From CAVTJL01 sp963735065 (lineage in GTDB: Bacteria; Pseudomonadota; Alphaproteobacteria; Geminicoccales; Geminicoccaceae): DNA of 64,000 bases. The stretch covers positions 558,001 through 622,000 of the forward strand of contig CAVTJL010000004.1 of assembly GCA_963735065.1 (NCBI GenBank). The letters run 5' to 3'. The translations under genes and the position numbers were made by a program. This document shows, piece after piece, positions 1-8,549 of the stretch (position 1 is its first letter; each line of letters begins with the position of its first letter). A model generated the notes under the pieces. It worked only from the letters and a program-made list of their open reading frames with translations, made no database searches and had not been told where the DNA came from.

Positions 1-54
1 CTCAACCGCGACGCGCCGCAACGGCCCGACGAATGACCGGACGCAGCGAGCCCG

Positions 55-1005
55 TCAGCAGGTGACGTTCTTGCCCTCGCTGCCGAAGGCGGCAAGGCGC
101 ACGTCGTCGTCGACGCTCTGGGCCGTGGCCGGGCGGTAGTGGAACTGGACGGCCCAGCGGAAGCTGTCGGTGCGGTTCGTGGGCGTGCCGTGCGGGAGGA
201 GACCGTCGAAGAGAAGAACGTCGCCGGGCTCCATCGGCAGGGCGATCCTGGTCGGGCCGCCGACGTCGGTGTCGCAGATCTGCCAGTCGCGCCGCTTGAA
301 GTGGGTGCGCGGGCCCTCCCGGTGGCCGCCGCGCAGCACGTACATGCAGCCGTTCTCCGGGCTCACCGGCTCCATCGGGATCCACACGCCGGCGATGGGC
401 GTGCCGATGGCCAGGTTGAAATAGGCGTGATCCTGGTGCCAGGGCTTCTCCCGGCCTTTCGGCGGCTTGATCAGGGCCATCTCCTGGAAGAGCTCGGGCT
501 TGCCTTCGATCAGGCGCTCGATGAGGCCCAGGATGGCCTCGTGCCGGGCGAGCGCGGCCAGCGGCGGGTGGCGGTCGATGAAGCCCATGAACTTGCGCAC
601 GTGGGCGGCGCGCAGCGACGGCTCGACCGGGGGCAGGCCGATGCCCTCCTGGCCCAGGGCGAAGGAGGCCGCACCCGTGGAGTGGCCGTCGACCTCGCGG
701 TCGGCCGCGGAGTCGAGCCGGATGTGGTCCCGGAGCCCGCCCTCGTACCAGACCATCTCGCAGCCCGGATCGTCGGCCCGCGTCATCGTGTCGAGCTCGG
801 CTTTGGCCGCCTCGATCTCCGAAGGGCCGAGCAGGCCGCGAACGAGGAGAAAGCCGTCCCGGCGGTAGCGCTCGATGGCGTCGGCAGAAGCTGCCTCGGC
901 GGGCGTCACACCCGCATCGTCGAGCACGGGCCCGCTGTAGAGGCCCGGATCGTGAGCCTGGATCATCGGCTCGAAGAAGACGCGGACGGCCATTGGCTCG
1001 GTCAT
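55..1005 (-). CDS. Phytanoyl-CoA dioxygenase (PhyH) family protein
   Basis: Predicted 316-residue cytosolic Fe(II)/2-oxoglutarate-dependent oxygenase of the PhyH family, which hydroxylates small molecules. The facial triad is visible: an HxD motif (PWHQDHAYF, H190 and D192) and a distal histidine (LLPHGTP, H272), followed by an arginine-containing strand that would hold 2-oxoglutarate. I chose the ATG at 1005 because AGGGAG lies nine bases upstream; an in-frame ATG at 1029 has no such site. It lies 38 bp downstream of the DHDPS-family gene on the same strand, so the two probably form one transcript. The substrate cannot be told from sequence. Confidence 0.88.
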   Translation of the reverse strand: MTEPMAVRVFFEPMIQAHDPGLYSGPVLDDAGVTPAEAASADAIERYRRDGFLLVRGLLGPSEIEAAKAELDTMTRADDPGCEMVWYEGGLRDHIRLDSAADREVDGHSTGAASFALGQEGIGLPPVEPSLRAAHVRKFMGFIDRHPPLAALARHEAILGLIERLIEGKPELFQEMALIKPPKGREKPWHQDHAYFNLAIGTPIAGVWIPMEPVSPENGCMYVLRGGHREGPRTHFKRRDWQICDTDVGGPTRIALPMEPGDVLLFDGLLPHGTPTNRTDSFRWAVQFHYRPATAQSVDDDVRLAAFGSEGKNVTC

Positions 1006-1043
1006 GATTTTTTGCTCCCTGATCGTCATGACGCCCTGAGGGG

Positions 1044-1913
1044 TCAGGCAGCCTCGGACGGCAGCGCCGGCGGCTCGCCGGTCAACGGGACCAGCGGCGG
1101 CATCATCCGCCGCCAGCCCTCGTGGCCGGTACGCCGGGCGGTCAGCGCCTTTACCGTCGAGAAGAAGGGCCGGCCCTCGAACCAGGCCGCGATCGTCTCG
1201 ATCTCGGCGCGCGCCTCGGGCTCGCCGGCGACCAGCCGGGCGATCACCCGGGGTGCCACGTTGCCGAGGCCGCAGATGGTGCCGCGCCCGCCGCGCGCGA
1301 CCGCGTCGGCGATGTGCACCTCGGCGCCGACGAGAACCTTCTCCGCGGGCACCTGCTCGAGCAGGGCCTGGGTCACGGGCCACTCGGCGCCGCTGTCCTT
1401 GATGCCTGCGATCCTGTCCGGAAAGGCCGTGAGCAGCCGTGCCGCCAGCGCCGGCGGCACCGGCACGCCGGCGACGCCGGGGATGTGGTAGAGAAGAAGG
1501 GGCGGGGCGCCCGTGCCGCTTTGCTCGACCAGCCTCGCATAGGCGGCGAAGACACCCTCCTCCTCGACCTGACGGAAGAAAAAGGGCGGGGTGGCGAGCG
1601 TGGCGGCGAGGCCGAGCTCGCCCGCGGCGCGCGCAAGGCCTGCCATCTCGGCGATCGAGGCGCTGCCGATGCCAAGGATCAGGCGGCCCGGATCGAAGCC
1701 CGCGCGGAGCAGGCGCTCGGTCGCGGCGAGGCGGGCGGCGGCGCTGAAGGACGGGCCCTCGCCGCAGGTGCCGAAGAGGGCGACGCCGTTGATGCCGCCT
1801 TCCATCAGCCAGCGCAGATGCTCCGCCAGAGCGGCATCGTCGACGGCGCCGTCGTCGTCGACAGGCGTCACGGTGGCGCAGCAGGCCCAGCGAGGCTCGC
1901 TCCAGAGGCTCAT
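1044..1913 (-). CDS. Dihydrodipicolinate synthase (DapA/NanA) family lyase
   Basis: Predicted 289-residue class I aldolase-fold enzyme that cleaves or condenses 2-oxo acids through a Schiff base. The catalytic lysine is in AGIKDSG (K172) and the catalytic tyrosine in LLYHIPG (Y142). The substrate loop reads FGTCGEG, where true DapA has GTTGE, so this is more likely a catabolic dehydratase or aldolase than the lysine-pathway enzyme. The ATG at 1913 has GGAG five bases upstream; the GTG at 1916 is too close to it. First gene of a likely two-gene operon with the PhyH-like oxygenase. It diverges from a second, more distant DHDPS-family gene. Confidence 0.88.
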   Translation of the reverse strand: MSLWSEPRWACCATVTPVDDDGAVDDAALAEHLRWLMEGGINGVALFGTCGEGPSFSAAARLAATERLLRAGFDPGRLILGIGSASIAEMAGLARAAGELGLAATLATPPFFFRQVEEEGVFAAYARLVEQSGTGAPPLLLYHIPGVAGVPVPPALAARLLTAFPDRIAGIKDSGAEWPVTQALLEQVPAEKVLVGAEVHIADAVARGGRGTICGLGNVAPRVIARLVAGEPEARAEIETIAAWFEGRPFFSTVKALTARRTGHEGWRRMMPPLVPLTGEPPALPSEAA

Positions 1914-2057
1914 CACGGCTCCGATCGCAGGAATGGCGGGTAAGTTAGCGCTATCATCGTAGTCGTGCGCCGGGCGCCTTGCAACGTCGCGCGGGGCCGC
2001 CTAGCGATGGCGCTCCGGAAGATCCAGAGGAATGGCGGACGAGGGAGGCAAGCGTCC

Positions 2058-2972
2058 ATGCCGGAGAGCGCCGCCTTGCGCGGCATCATCGCGAGCCTGC
2101 ACACGCCCTTCGACGAGGAAGGTGCGGTCGACGAGGCGAGCGTGCGTCGGCTGGTCGATCACTGCGCCGCCGCCGGCTGCGTCGGCGTGATGGCGCCGGC
2201 CGTGGCCGGGGAGGTGGGCTCGCTGACGCCGGACGAGCAGGCGCGACTGCTGGCCGTGGTCGGCGAGGCCGCGTCCGGTCGACTGGCGCTCGTGGCCGGT
2301 GCCAGCGCCGCGAGCCTCGATGCGAGCGTGGCCGCAGCGCGGGCCGCGCGCGGGGTGGGTGCTGCGATCGTGCTGTGGCAGCCACCCGCTGGCCTGTCGG
2401 CCCGGGCGATCGAGGAAGGCGTGGCGCGGCTGGCAGATGCGGGGCCCGGCCGGGTCATGCTTCAGGATCTGGACTGGCAGGGCACCGGGCTCGATCCGGA
2501 GATCATCGCCGGGATCGCCCGCCGCGTGCCGGGGCTCTCGGCGGTGAAGGTCGAGACCGTGCCGGCCGGGCCCAAATACACGGCGCTGCGCGATATCGCC
2601 GGCGACCGTCTGCACCTCAGCGGCGGCTGGGCTGCGATGCAGATGCTGGACGGGCTGGCGCGGGGGCTCGACGCCTTCGTGCCGAGCGGGCTTTTGTCAG
2701 CCTATGTGCGCGTCTTCGATCTTTTCGTCCGCGGCGAGCGGGAGGCGGCGCGTGCGCTGTTCGAGCGGATGCTGCCGGTCGTCACGTTCAGCAACCAGCA
2801 CATCGAGGTCAGCATCCGCTTCTGGAAGCGCTATCGCGTGGCCCAGGGCGTGTTCGCCACCGACCGCTGCCGTGCGAGCGTGCGGCCGCTGGATCCCGTC
2901 CAGTCGGCCGAGGCTGATCTCCTGGTCGGACGCGCGATCGCGCTGGACAGCGAGATCGCCGCGGCAGGCTGA
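2058..2972 (+). CDS. Divergent dihydrodipicolinate synthase family protein
   Basis: Predicted 304-residue DHDPS-superfamily TIM barrel. The Schiff-base lysine is kept (LSAVKVET, K164), but the family's GTTGE loop is replaced by VAGEVGS, and the position of the catalytic tyrosine is occupied by glutamine (VMLQDLDW, Q136). It may therefore catalyse a different 2-oxo acid reaction or be weakly active. The start at 2058 follows GAGGGAGG with normal spacing, and earlier in-frame starts lack a site. It diverges from the gene at 1044-1913, with about 144 bp between them that should hold both promoters. A role in aldonate or amino-acid breakdown is inference only. Confidence 0.82.
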   Translation: MPESAALRGIIASLHTPFDEEGAVDEASVRRLVDHCAAAGCVGVMAPAVAGEVGSLTPDEQARLLAVVGEAASGRLALVAGASAASLDASVAAARAARGVGAAIVLWQPPAGLSARAIEEGVARLADAGPGRVMLQDLDWQGTGLDPEIIAGIARRVPGLSAVKVETVPAGPKYTALRDIAGDRLHLSGGWAAMQMLDGLARGLDAFVPSGLLSAYVRVFDLFVRGEREAARALFERMLPVVTFSNQHIEVSIRFWKRYRVAQGVFATDRCRASVRPLDPVQSAEADLLVGRAIALDSEIAAAG

Positions 2973-3100
2973 GCACGGGCGGGCTTGACCGGACGGCCGG
3001 TCGGGGCGACAAGGCGCCCATGATCGAGAGCGCGCCCGTCCAGCACGTCTATTACCCGCCGGTCTCCTAGGAGCGGCAGGACTCGATCATTCATCACCGA

Positions 3101-3126
3101 GACATGCCGCCAGCCGGCGGCATGTC
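3101..3126. promoter_or_regulatory. Perfect 11-bp inverted repeat before the prephenate dehydrogenase-like gene
   Basis: Bases 3101-3111 and 3116-3126 are exact reverse complements (GACATGCCGCC and GGCGGCATGTC) separated by four bases. The hairpin sits about 50 bp before the start codon at 3176 and about 130 bp after the previous stop. There is no T-run behind it, so a simple intrinsic terminator is unlikely. It could be an operator or a 5' leader structure. Confidence 0.5.
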
Positions 3127-3175
3127 GTCTCTGGACGGTCCCCGGCGCGGCCAGCCGCAGCGAAGGAGGGGACCG

Positions 3176-4030
3176 ATGCAAGAACCCGAGATTGACGAAG
3201 AGCCGAGCAGGCCCAGGAAGCCGGGCAGGCGAGGCGAGGCCGAGAGCGCGCGTCCGCGGCCGGCACGCCCAAAGCCGACCCTGGGCCTCATCGGGGTAGG
3301 CGCCTTCGGCGCCTTCTGCCTGCCGCATCTGCGCCGGCATTTCCGCATCCATGCCCACGACACCCGCGCCGATCTTCCGGCCATCGCCGAGCGCCAGGGC
3401 GCCCTGCCGGCCAGCCTGGCGACGGCGGCGGCGCAGGACATCGTGGTGCTGGCCGTGCCGCTCGCCCATCTCGCCGAGACGGCGCAGCGCATCGCGCCGC
3501 ACCTAAGGCCGGGGGCGCTGGTCCTCGATGTCTGCTCGCTGAAGACAAAGCCGCTGGGGCTGCTCGAGATGCTGCTGCCGGCCGAGGTCGACATCGTGGG
3601 CACGCACCCGCTGTTCGGCCCTCAGAGCGGGCGGGACGGCATCGCCGGCCTCAGGATCGCCGTCTGCCCCGGTCGCGGCAGGCGGGCGCGGCTCGTCGCC
3701 CGCTTTCTCGAGCGCGCCTTCGGGCTCGAGGTCATGCGTGCGACCGCGGCCGAGCATGATCGGCAGATGGCCTATGTGCAGGGGCTCACCCACCTCATCG
3801 CGCGCATCGTCGTGGCGATGGATCTGCCGCCGCTCGACCATGCGACCGGCACCTTCGAGCATCTGATGCGGATGGTCGACACGGTGCGCTACGACTCGGA
3901 CGAGCTGTTCCGCACGATCGTGCGCGACAACCCCTTCAGCGCCGAGATGCGCCGGCGCTTCACCGAGGCGACCCACGCCATCCTGGACCCGCTGGCCGAG
4001 AGCGAGGCCGAGCTTCCCGATGCCGCCTAG
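3176..4030 (+). CDS. Prephenate/arogenate dehydrogenase-like protein (TyrA family)
   Basis: Predicted 284-residue NAD(P)-dependent dehydrogenase of the tyrosine branch, converting prephenate (or arogenate) to hydroxyphenylpyruvate (or tyrosine). A charged N-terminal extension of about 33 residues precedes the Rossmann motif GLIGVGAFG (residues 37-45). Two typical active-site stretches follow: GTHPLFGPQSG and the histidine in VQGLTHLIA. No ACT domain is present, so allosteric control by tyrosine through that domain is absent. The start at 3176 has AAGGAGGGG upstream. Its stop overlaps the stop of the opposing hydratase gene by three bases. The usual alphaproteobacterial partners (hisC2, aroA) are not adjacent. 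Confidence 0.85.
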   Translation: MQEPEIDEEPSRPRKPGRRGEAESARPRPARPKPTLGLIGVGAFGAFCLPHLRRHFRIHAHDTRADLPAIAERQGALPASLATAAAQDIVVLAVPLAHLAETAQRIAPHLRPGALVLDVCSLKTKPLGLLEMLLPAEVDIVGTHPLFGPQSGRDGIAGLRIAVCPGRGRRARLVARFLERAFGLEVMRATAAEHDRQMAYVQGLTHLIARIVVAMDLPPLDHATGTFEHLMRMVDTVRYDSDELFRTIVRDNPFSAEMRRRFTEATHAILDPLAESEAELPDAA

Positions 4031-4818
4031 GCGAGCGTCACCTCGACCGAGCCCAGGCTCTCGACCTCGATCCGTGCCGTGCAGGGCTCGGAGACCCACT
4101 GCACCGGCGTGATCGAGCCGAGGCTGACGAAGCTGCCGGCCTCGAGCCCGCGCGCCAGGCTCGACAAGCGGTTGGCGAGCCAGGTGAGCGCCGCCAGGGG
4201 ATGCCCCATCAGCTCGCTGCTCACGCCCTCGGCCACGAGCTTGCCGTCGATGAAGGTGCGGGCCTTGAGGCCGTCGAGCGGGAGGCCCCGCCAGTCGGCC
4301 ACGGGCTCACCCAGGATGCTGCCGGCGTTGAAGGCGTTGTCGGCGATCATCAAGGGCGCCCCCATGGTGCGGAAGTCCTCGTAGCGATTGTCGACGAGCT
4401 CGATCGCCGGCATCACGCTGCCGACGGCCTCGGCCACCTCCTCCATCGCGTAGGGGCGGCTGCGATGGGGGAGCGGTGTGGCGAGGCGGACGGCGATCTC
4501 GGTCTCGATGCCGGGGCGGATGAAGTCGGCAAGGCGCAGTCTGGCGCCCGAGGGGTGCACCGTGCTCTCGAAGATCTCGCCGGCGATCGGCTCCGGCACC
4601 CGGATGTAGGCGCGCATGGCCTCGGTCGTGCCGCCGATCTTGTAGCCCACGCGGTGGCCCAGCTGCGCTGCGAGACGGACGTTGGCGTGGCCCTGGATCT
4701 CATAGCCGTGCTCGAGCCGGCTCACCCCGAGCTCCTCGGGCAAAGCCGCCAGAGGCTTGCCGGCAAGCCGTGCCTCGACCACGAAGGCCGCCGCCTTGCC
4801 GCTGTCTCCTTCCTTCAT
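4027..4818 (-). CDS. 2-keto-4-pentenoate hydratase / fumarylacetoacetate hydrolase-family protein
   Basis: Predicted 263-residue enzyme of the MhpD/HpaH hydratase branch of the FAH superfamily, which adds water to 2-oxo-4-pentenoates in meta-cleavage pathways. The family pattern is visible: YKIGGTTEAMRAYI around residue 65, the acidic metal-binding stretch GIETEIAVRL, then PAIELVDNRYEDF and the C-terminal DGKLVAEG strand. Length fits MhpD-type hydratases (about 260 residues). It faces the M20 deacetylase gene across 78 bp, so the two may share a control region. No ring-cleavage dioxygenase is in the window, so the pathway is unknown. Confidence 0.84.
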   Translation of the reverse strand: MKEGDSGKAAAFVVEARLAGKPLAALPEELGVSRLEHGYEIQGHANVRLAAQLGHRVGYKIGGTTEAMRAYIRVPEPIAGEIFESTVHPSGARLRLADFIRPGIETEIAVRLATPLPHRSRPYAMEEVAEAVGSVMPAIELVDNRYEDFRTMGAPLMIADNAFNAGSILGEPVADWRGLPLDGLKARTFIDGKLVAEGVSSELMGHPLAALTWLANRLSSLARGLEAGSFVSLGSITPVQWVSEPCTARIEVESLGSVEVTLA

Positions 4819-4896
4819 CACTACCGCTCCACGGCCAGGGCGCCTTTGACAGGACCGACCCGTCTTCTCTAGCCTCACAACAGCTGGGGAGGGAGC

Positions 4897-6168
4897 ATGT
4901 TCGACGCCCTGCTGAGAAAAATCGACGACAAGCGCGAGGCGCTGGTCGGGCTCACCCGCGACCTCGTCCGCATCCCGACCGTGAACCCTCCGGGCGAGGC
5001 CTACGCACCCTGCGCCCAGCTCGTGGGCGAGCGCCTGCGCCGCAGGGGCTTCGACGTACAGTATGTGCGGGGCGAGGGCGCTCCCGGTGACAGCGAGCGC
5101 TATCCGAGGCTGAACGTCGTCGCCCGGCGCGAGGGCGCTCGGCCCGGGCCCTGCGTGCACTTCAACAGCCATATCGACGTGGTCGAGACGGGGCACGGAT
5201 GGACCGTCGATCCCTGGGCGGGCGAGGTCCGGGACGGGCGCATCTACGGGCGCGGCACCTGCGACATGAAGGGTGGGCTCGCCGCCAGCATCGTCGCGGT
5301 CGAGACGCTGCTCGAGAGCGGCGTCGAGCTGCCGGGTGCGCTCGAGATCTCGGGCACGGTCGACGAGGAGTTGGGCGGCTTCGGCGGCGTAGCACACCTG
5401 GCGCGCCAGGGCTTCTTCTCGCCGCCGCGGGTGGACCACGTGATCATCCCGGAGCCGCTCAACGTCGATCGGGTGTGCATCGGCCATCGCGGGGTGTGGT
5501 GGGCCGAGGTCGAGACCAAAGGACGGATCGCGCACGGCTCGATGCCGTTTCTCGGCGATTGCGCGATCCGCCACATGGCGGCCTTTCTCGACCGGGTGGA
5601 GCACGAGCTCCTGCCCAGTCTCGCCGCCCGCGAGACGGGCATGCCGGTGGTGCCCGACGGAGCGCGCGCCTCGACGCTCAACCTCAACAGCATCCACGGC
5701 GGGCAGGAGGACGGGTTCACCGGCCTGCCGAGCCCCTGCGTGCCGGACAGCTGCCGTCTCGTCCTCGACCGCCGCTTTCTCATCGAGGAAGATCCCGCGG
5801 CGGTAAAGCAGGAGGTGGTGGACATCCTGGAGAGGCTCGGGCGGGAGCGGCCGGGCTTTCGCTACGAGATGCGCGAGCTGATGGAGGTGCTGCCGGTGCT
5901 GACCGAGCCCACCGCACCCGTGCCGCAGGCGGTGGCGCGGGCGGTGGGGCAGGTGCTCGGACGCGAGGCCAGCTTCATCTGCTCACCCGGCACCTACGAC
6001 CAGAAGCACATCGCCCGGATCGGGCATCTGCAGGATTGCGTGGCCTACGGGCCCGGCATCCTCGACCTCGCGCATCAGCCGGACGAGTTCGTGGTGATCG
6101 ACGATCTGGTGGCGTCGGCCAAGGTGATGGCGATGGCGGCACTGGAGCTTCTTGGAGCCTCTCGATGA
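4897..6168 (+). CDS. M20 family metallopeptidase (ArgE/DapE/acetylornithine deacetylase-like)
   Basis: Predicted 423-residue two-zinc amidohydrolase. Zinc ligands and catalytic residues are visible: HFNSHIDVV (H92, D94), GTCDMKGG (D123), the catalytic base and bridging glutamate in TVDEELGG (E157, E158), and later ligands in the IIPEP and C-terminal HQPDEF regions. Members remove acyl groups from amino acids or peptides; the exact substrate cannot be read here. GGGAGGGAG lies just before the ATG. Its stop is followed by an Asp/Glu racemase-like gene 61 bp downstream on the same strand, a pairing that suggests processing of N-acylated or D-amino acid substrates (inference). Confidence 0.9.
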   Translation: MFDALLRKIDDKREALVGLTRDLVRIPTVNPPGEAYAPCAQLVGERLRRRGFDVQYVRGEGAPGDSERYPRLNVVARREGARPGPCVHFNSHIDVVETGHGWTVDPWAGEVRDGRIYGRGTCDMKGGLAASIVAVETLLESGVELPGALEISGTVDEELGGFGGVAHLARQGFFSPPRVDHVIIPEPLNVDRVCIGHRGVWWAEVETKGRIAHGSMPFLGDCAIRHMAAFLDRVEHELLPSLAARETGMPVVPDGARASTLNLNSIHGGQEDGFTGLPSPCVPDSCRLVLDRRFLIEEDPAAVKQEVVDILERLGRERPGFRYEMRELMEVLPVLTEPTAPVPQAVARAVGQVLGREASFICSPGTYDQKHIARIGHLQDCVAYGPGILDLAHQPDEFVVIDDLVASAKVMAMAALELLGASR

Positions 6169-6229
6169 TCGGACCGGGGCCGTGCAACAGCCTGTTGGAC
6201 GTGGTGGGCCTACGCAGGGGAGATCGGCC

Positions 6230-6910
6230 ATGACCCAGCCGCTCGCGCTCTGGCACAGCGCCGAGAGCAATGTTTCTGTCTTTGCGGCGATCCTGGGCGA
6301 GCTGGCACCGGACATCCCCCTGGCGCACAAGGTGCGGGCGGATCTGCTGGCGGCAGCGCAGCCTGTCTTGACACCGCGCGTGCGGCGCGCGGTCTCGGAC
6401 GACATTCTGGCGATGGCTGATGACGGCCCCGGCATCGTGCTCTGCACCTGCTCGACGCTGGGGCCGGGTGCCGAGAGCGCTGCCGAGCTGACCGACGTTC
6501 CGGTGCTTCGCGTCGATCTGCCGATGATGGAGGAGGCCTTGAAGCGGGGCAGCCGCATCGCGGTCGCGGCAGCCCTGCCCAGCACGCTCGGGCCGACGCG
6601 GGACCTGCTCGAGCGGGTGGCGAAGGCGCGAGGGGTCGACCTCACGATCGGCGAGATCCTGGTCGAGGATGCCTGGCCGCACCTCGAGAAGGGGGACCGC
6701 GAGGGCTATGCGCGCTGCATCGCCGAGCGGCTGCGCGTCGCCGCCAAAGGCTACGACGCCGTCGTGCTGGCCCAGGCCTCGATGGCGGGCGCGGTCGATC
6801 TCCTGGCCGACCTCGACGTGCCGGTGCTCGCGAGCCCGCGCCTCGGTGCGGCGGCGGCGATCAGGGCGTGGCGCGAGCGGACCGGCAGCTCAGGCGCCGG
6901 TGGGGGGTGA
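6230..6910 (+). CDS. Asp/Glu/hydantoin racemase superfamily protein
   Basis: Predicted 226-residue protein with the Asp/Glu racemase fold. The first active-site cysteine region is clear (VLCTCSTLG, about residue 75), but the second, usually a cysteine after a beta strand, reads VVLAQASMAG. With only one catalytic cysteine it may be a decarboxylase- or isomerase-type member rather than a two-base racemase. The ATG at 6230 follows AGGGGAG. Likely co-transcribed with the upstream M20 deacetylase. The last 21 bases overlap the 3' end of the convergent small gene. Confidence 0.75.
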   Translation: MTQPLALWHSAESNVSVFAAILGELAPDIPLAHKVRADLLAAAQPVLTPRVRRAVSDDILAMADDGPGIVLCTCSTLGPGAESAAELTDVPVLRVDLPMMEEALKRGSRIAVAAALPSTLGPTRDLLERVAKARGVDLTIGEILVEDAWPHLEKGDREGYARCIAERLRVAAKGYDAVVLAQASMAGAVDLLADLDVPVLASPRLGAAAAIRAWRERTGSSGAGGG

Positions 6911-7216
6911 TTCGCTTGGCGCGTCCGGGTCGCGTGCGACGGGCGTGCCGAGCTCGGAGAAGCGGAAGAGCCGGAAGGCCCGCTGGCCGTCATAGTCCAG
7001 GACGCGAAGATCGTCGCTCTCGCTCAGGTCCTGCTCGACCACGGTGAAGTGGCCGCCATAGCGCTCCTTGGCGAGCTCGAGCGGCACCTCGTAGGCCAGG
7101 AACTTCACGATCCCCTTGGCCGCGAGCTTGCGCAGGAGGCCGGGATCGGTGGCCGAGGCGTAGGAGGTGAGCACGACCAGGGGCCCGCCCCCGGTGAAGA
7201 GCATGAGCACCTTCAT
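6890..7216 (-). CDS. Conserved small cytosolic protein, function unknown
   Basis: Predicted 108-residue soluble protein beginning MKVLMLFTGGGPLV, with an alternating hydrophobic N-terminal strand and an acidic middle. I do not recognise a catalytic motif, a signal peptide or a membrane segment. The start at 7216 is fixed by AGGGAGG eight bases upstream. It is upstream of nothing on its own strand and lies 75 bp after the start-distal end of the thiolase gene, so it could be the last gene of that transcript. Its final 21 bases overlap the opposing racemase-like gene. Confidence 0.6.
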   Translation of the reverse strand: MKVLMLFTGGGPLVVLTSYASATDPGLLRKLAAKGIVKFLAYEVPLELAKERYGGHFTVVEQDLSESDDLRVLDYDGQRAFRLFRFSELGTPVARDPDAPSESPPTGA

Positions 7217-7291
7217 GACCGACCCTCCCTTGCGGGTCATCCGCTGATCTTGAGGTGGGGCCGGCGGCTTCCCGCCACAATGCCGCTGCGG

Positions 7292-8458
7292 TCAGCGGAT
7301 CGCCTCGAGGATGCTCACATAGCTGGCGACGCAGGCGCCGCCCATATTGTAGACGCCGCCGAGCTTGGCGCCGTCGACCTGCATCCCGCCCGCCTCGCCA
7401 CGCACCTGCATCGCCGTGAGGACATGCATCGAGACGCCGGTGGCGCCGATCGGATGGCCTTTGGCCTTGAGGCCGCCCGAGGCGTTGACCGGCAGGCGGC
7501 CGTCCTTGCGGGTCCAGCCCTCGAGCGCGGCCTCGGCGCCGCGTCCTCTGGGTGCAAGGCCCATCGCCTCGTACTCGAGCAGCTCGGCGATGGTGAAGCA
7601 GTCGTGGGTCTCGACGAGGTCGAGATCGTCAAGCTTCAGGCGGGCAGCGCCCAAAGCCTCGCTCCAGGCCCGCTCGCAGCCTTCGAAGAGGACGATGTCG
7701 CGGCGGCTCATCGGCAGGAAGTCGCTCACCTGGGCATGGCTGCGGAAGGCCACGGCCTTGGGCATCGCCAGCGCGGTCTCGACATCGGCCAGGACGAGGG
7801 CTGCAGCACCGTCGGAGACGAGCGAGCAGTCCGTGCGCTTGAGCGGCCCCGCCACGATCGGGTTCTTGTCGGAGACCGTGCGGCAGAAGTCGAAGCCCAG
7901 GTCCTTCCTGAGCTGGGCCCAAGGATTGGCGCAGCCATTGCTGTGGTTCTTCGCGGCAATGGCGGCCAGCGCGTCCGACTGATCGCCGTGGCGCTGAAAG
8001 TAGGCCTGGGCGATGCGCCCGAAGACGCCGGCGAAGCCGCCCTCGATCTCGCCCTCCTCCTCGAGGTAGGAGGCCTTCAGGAGTGTCTCGCCGATGGCGG
8101 GGCCGGGCAGCTCGGTCATCTTCTCGACGCCGACCACGAGGACGAGGCGTGCCTCGCGTGCCGCGATCCGCCGGAGCCCCTCGTGGACCGCGGCCGAGCC
8201 GGTGGCGCAGGCATTCTCGACGCGGGTCGCGGGCTTGAAGCGGAAGGCCGGATCGGCCTGCAGCACGAGCGAGCTCGTGAAGTCCTGGCGGACGAAGCCG
8301 CCGTTGAAGTGGCCGAGATAGATGGCGTCGATGTCCTCGGCCGCGACCCCCGCGTCGGCGACGGCGCCGCGCGCCGCCTCGACGACGAGATCCTCCACGC
8401 TCCGGCCCTCGTGCCGGCCGAAGGGAAGATGGCTCCAGCCCACGATGCAGGCGGTCAT
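7292..8458 (-). CDS. Thiolase family protein (acetyl-CoA acetyltransferase / SCP2-like)
   Basis: Predicted 388-residue thiolase-fold enzyme acting on acyl-CoA. The nucleophilic cysteine is in RVENACATGSAAV (C84). The C-terminal motifs are NASGGLKAKGHPIGATG, with the catalytic histidine, and YNMGGACVASYV, with the second cysteine. The overall pattern (VETHDCFTIAELLEYEA) matches the SCP2-like, non-classical thiolases often annotated as acetyl-CoA acetyltransferases. It could carry out beta-ketothiolysis of an unusual substrate. The DUF35-type partner usual for this subgroup is not adjacent. GAGGG precedes the start. Confidence 0.87.
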   Translation of the reverse strand: MTACIVGWSHLPFGRHEGRSVEDLVVEAARGAVADAGVAAEDIDAIYLGHFNGGFVRQDFTSSLVLQADPAFRFKPATRVENACATGSAAVHEGLRRIAAREARLVLVVGVEKMTELPGPAIGETLLKASYLEEEGEIEGGFAGVFGRIAQAYFQRHGDQSDALAAIAAKNHSNGCANPWAQLRKDLGFDFCRTVSDKNPIVAGPLKRTDCSLVSDGAAALVLADVETALAMPKAVAFRSHAQVSDFLPMSRRDIVLFEGCERAWSEALGAARLKLDDLDLVETHDCFTIAELLEYEAMGLAPRGRGAEAALEGWTRKDGRLPVNASGGLKAKGHPIGATGVSMHVLTAMQVRGEAGGMQVDGAKLGGVYNMGGACVASYVSILEAIR

Positions 8459-8549
8459 GGCGCGGCCCTCATTGCTGTCGGTTCCTCAGCGCTCAAGCTG
8501 GGGCGCCCGGCGGCCATGGACAATGCGCTCCGGGCCGCGGGCAGGAGGC

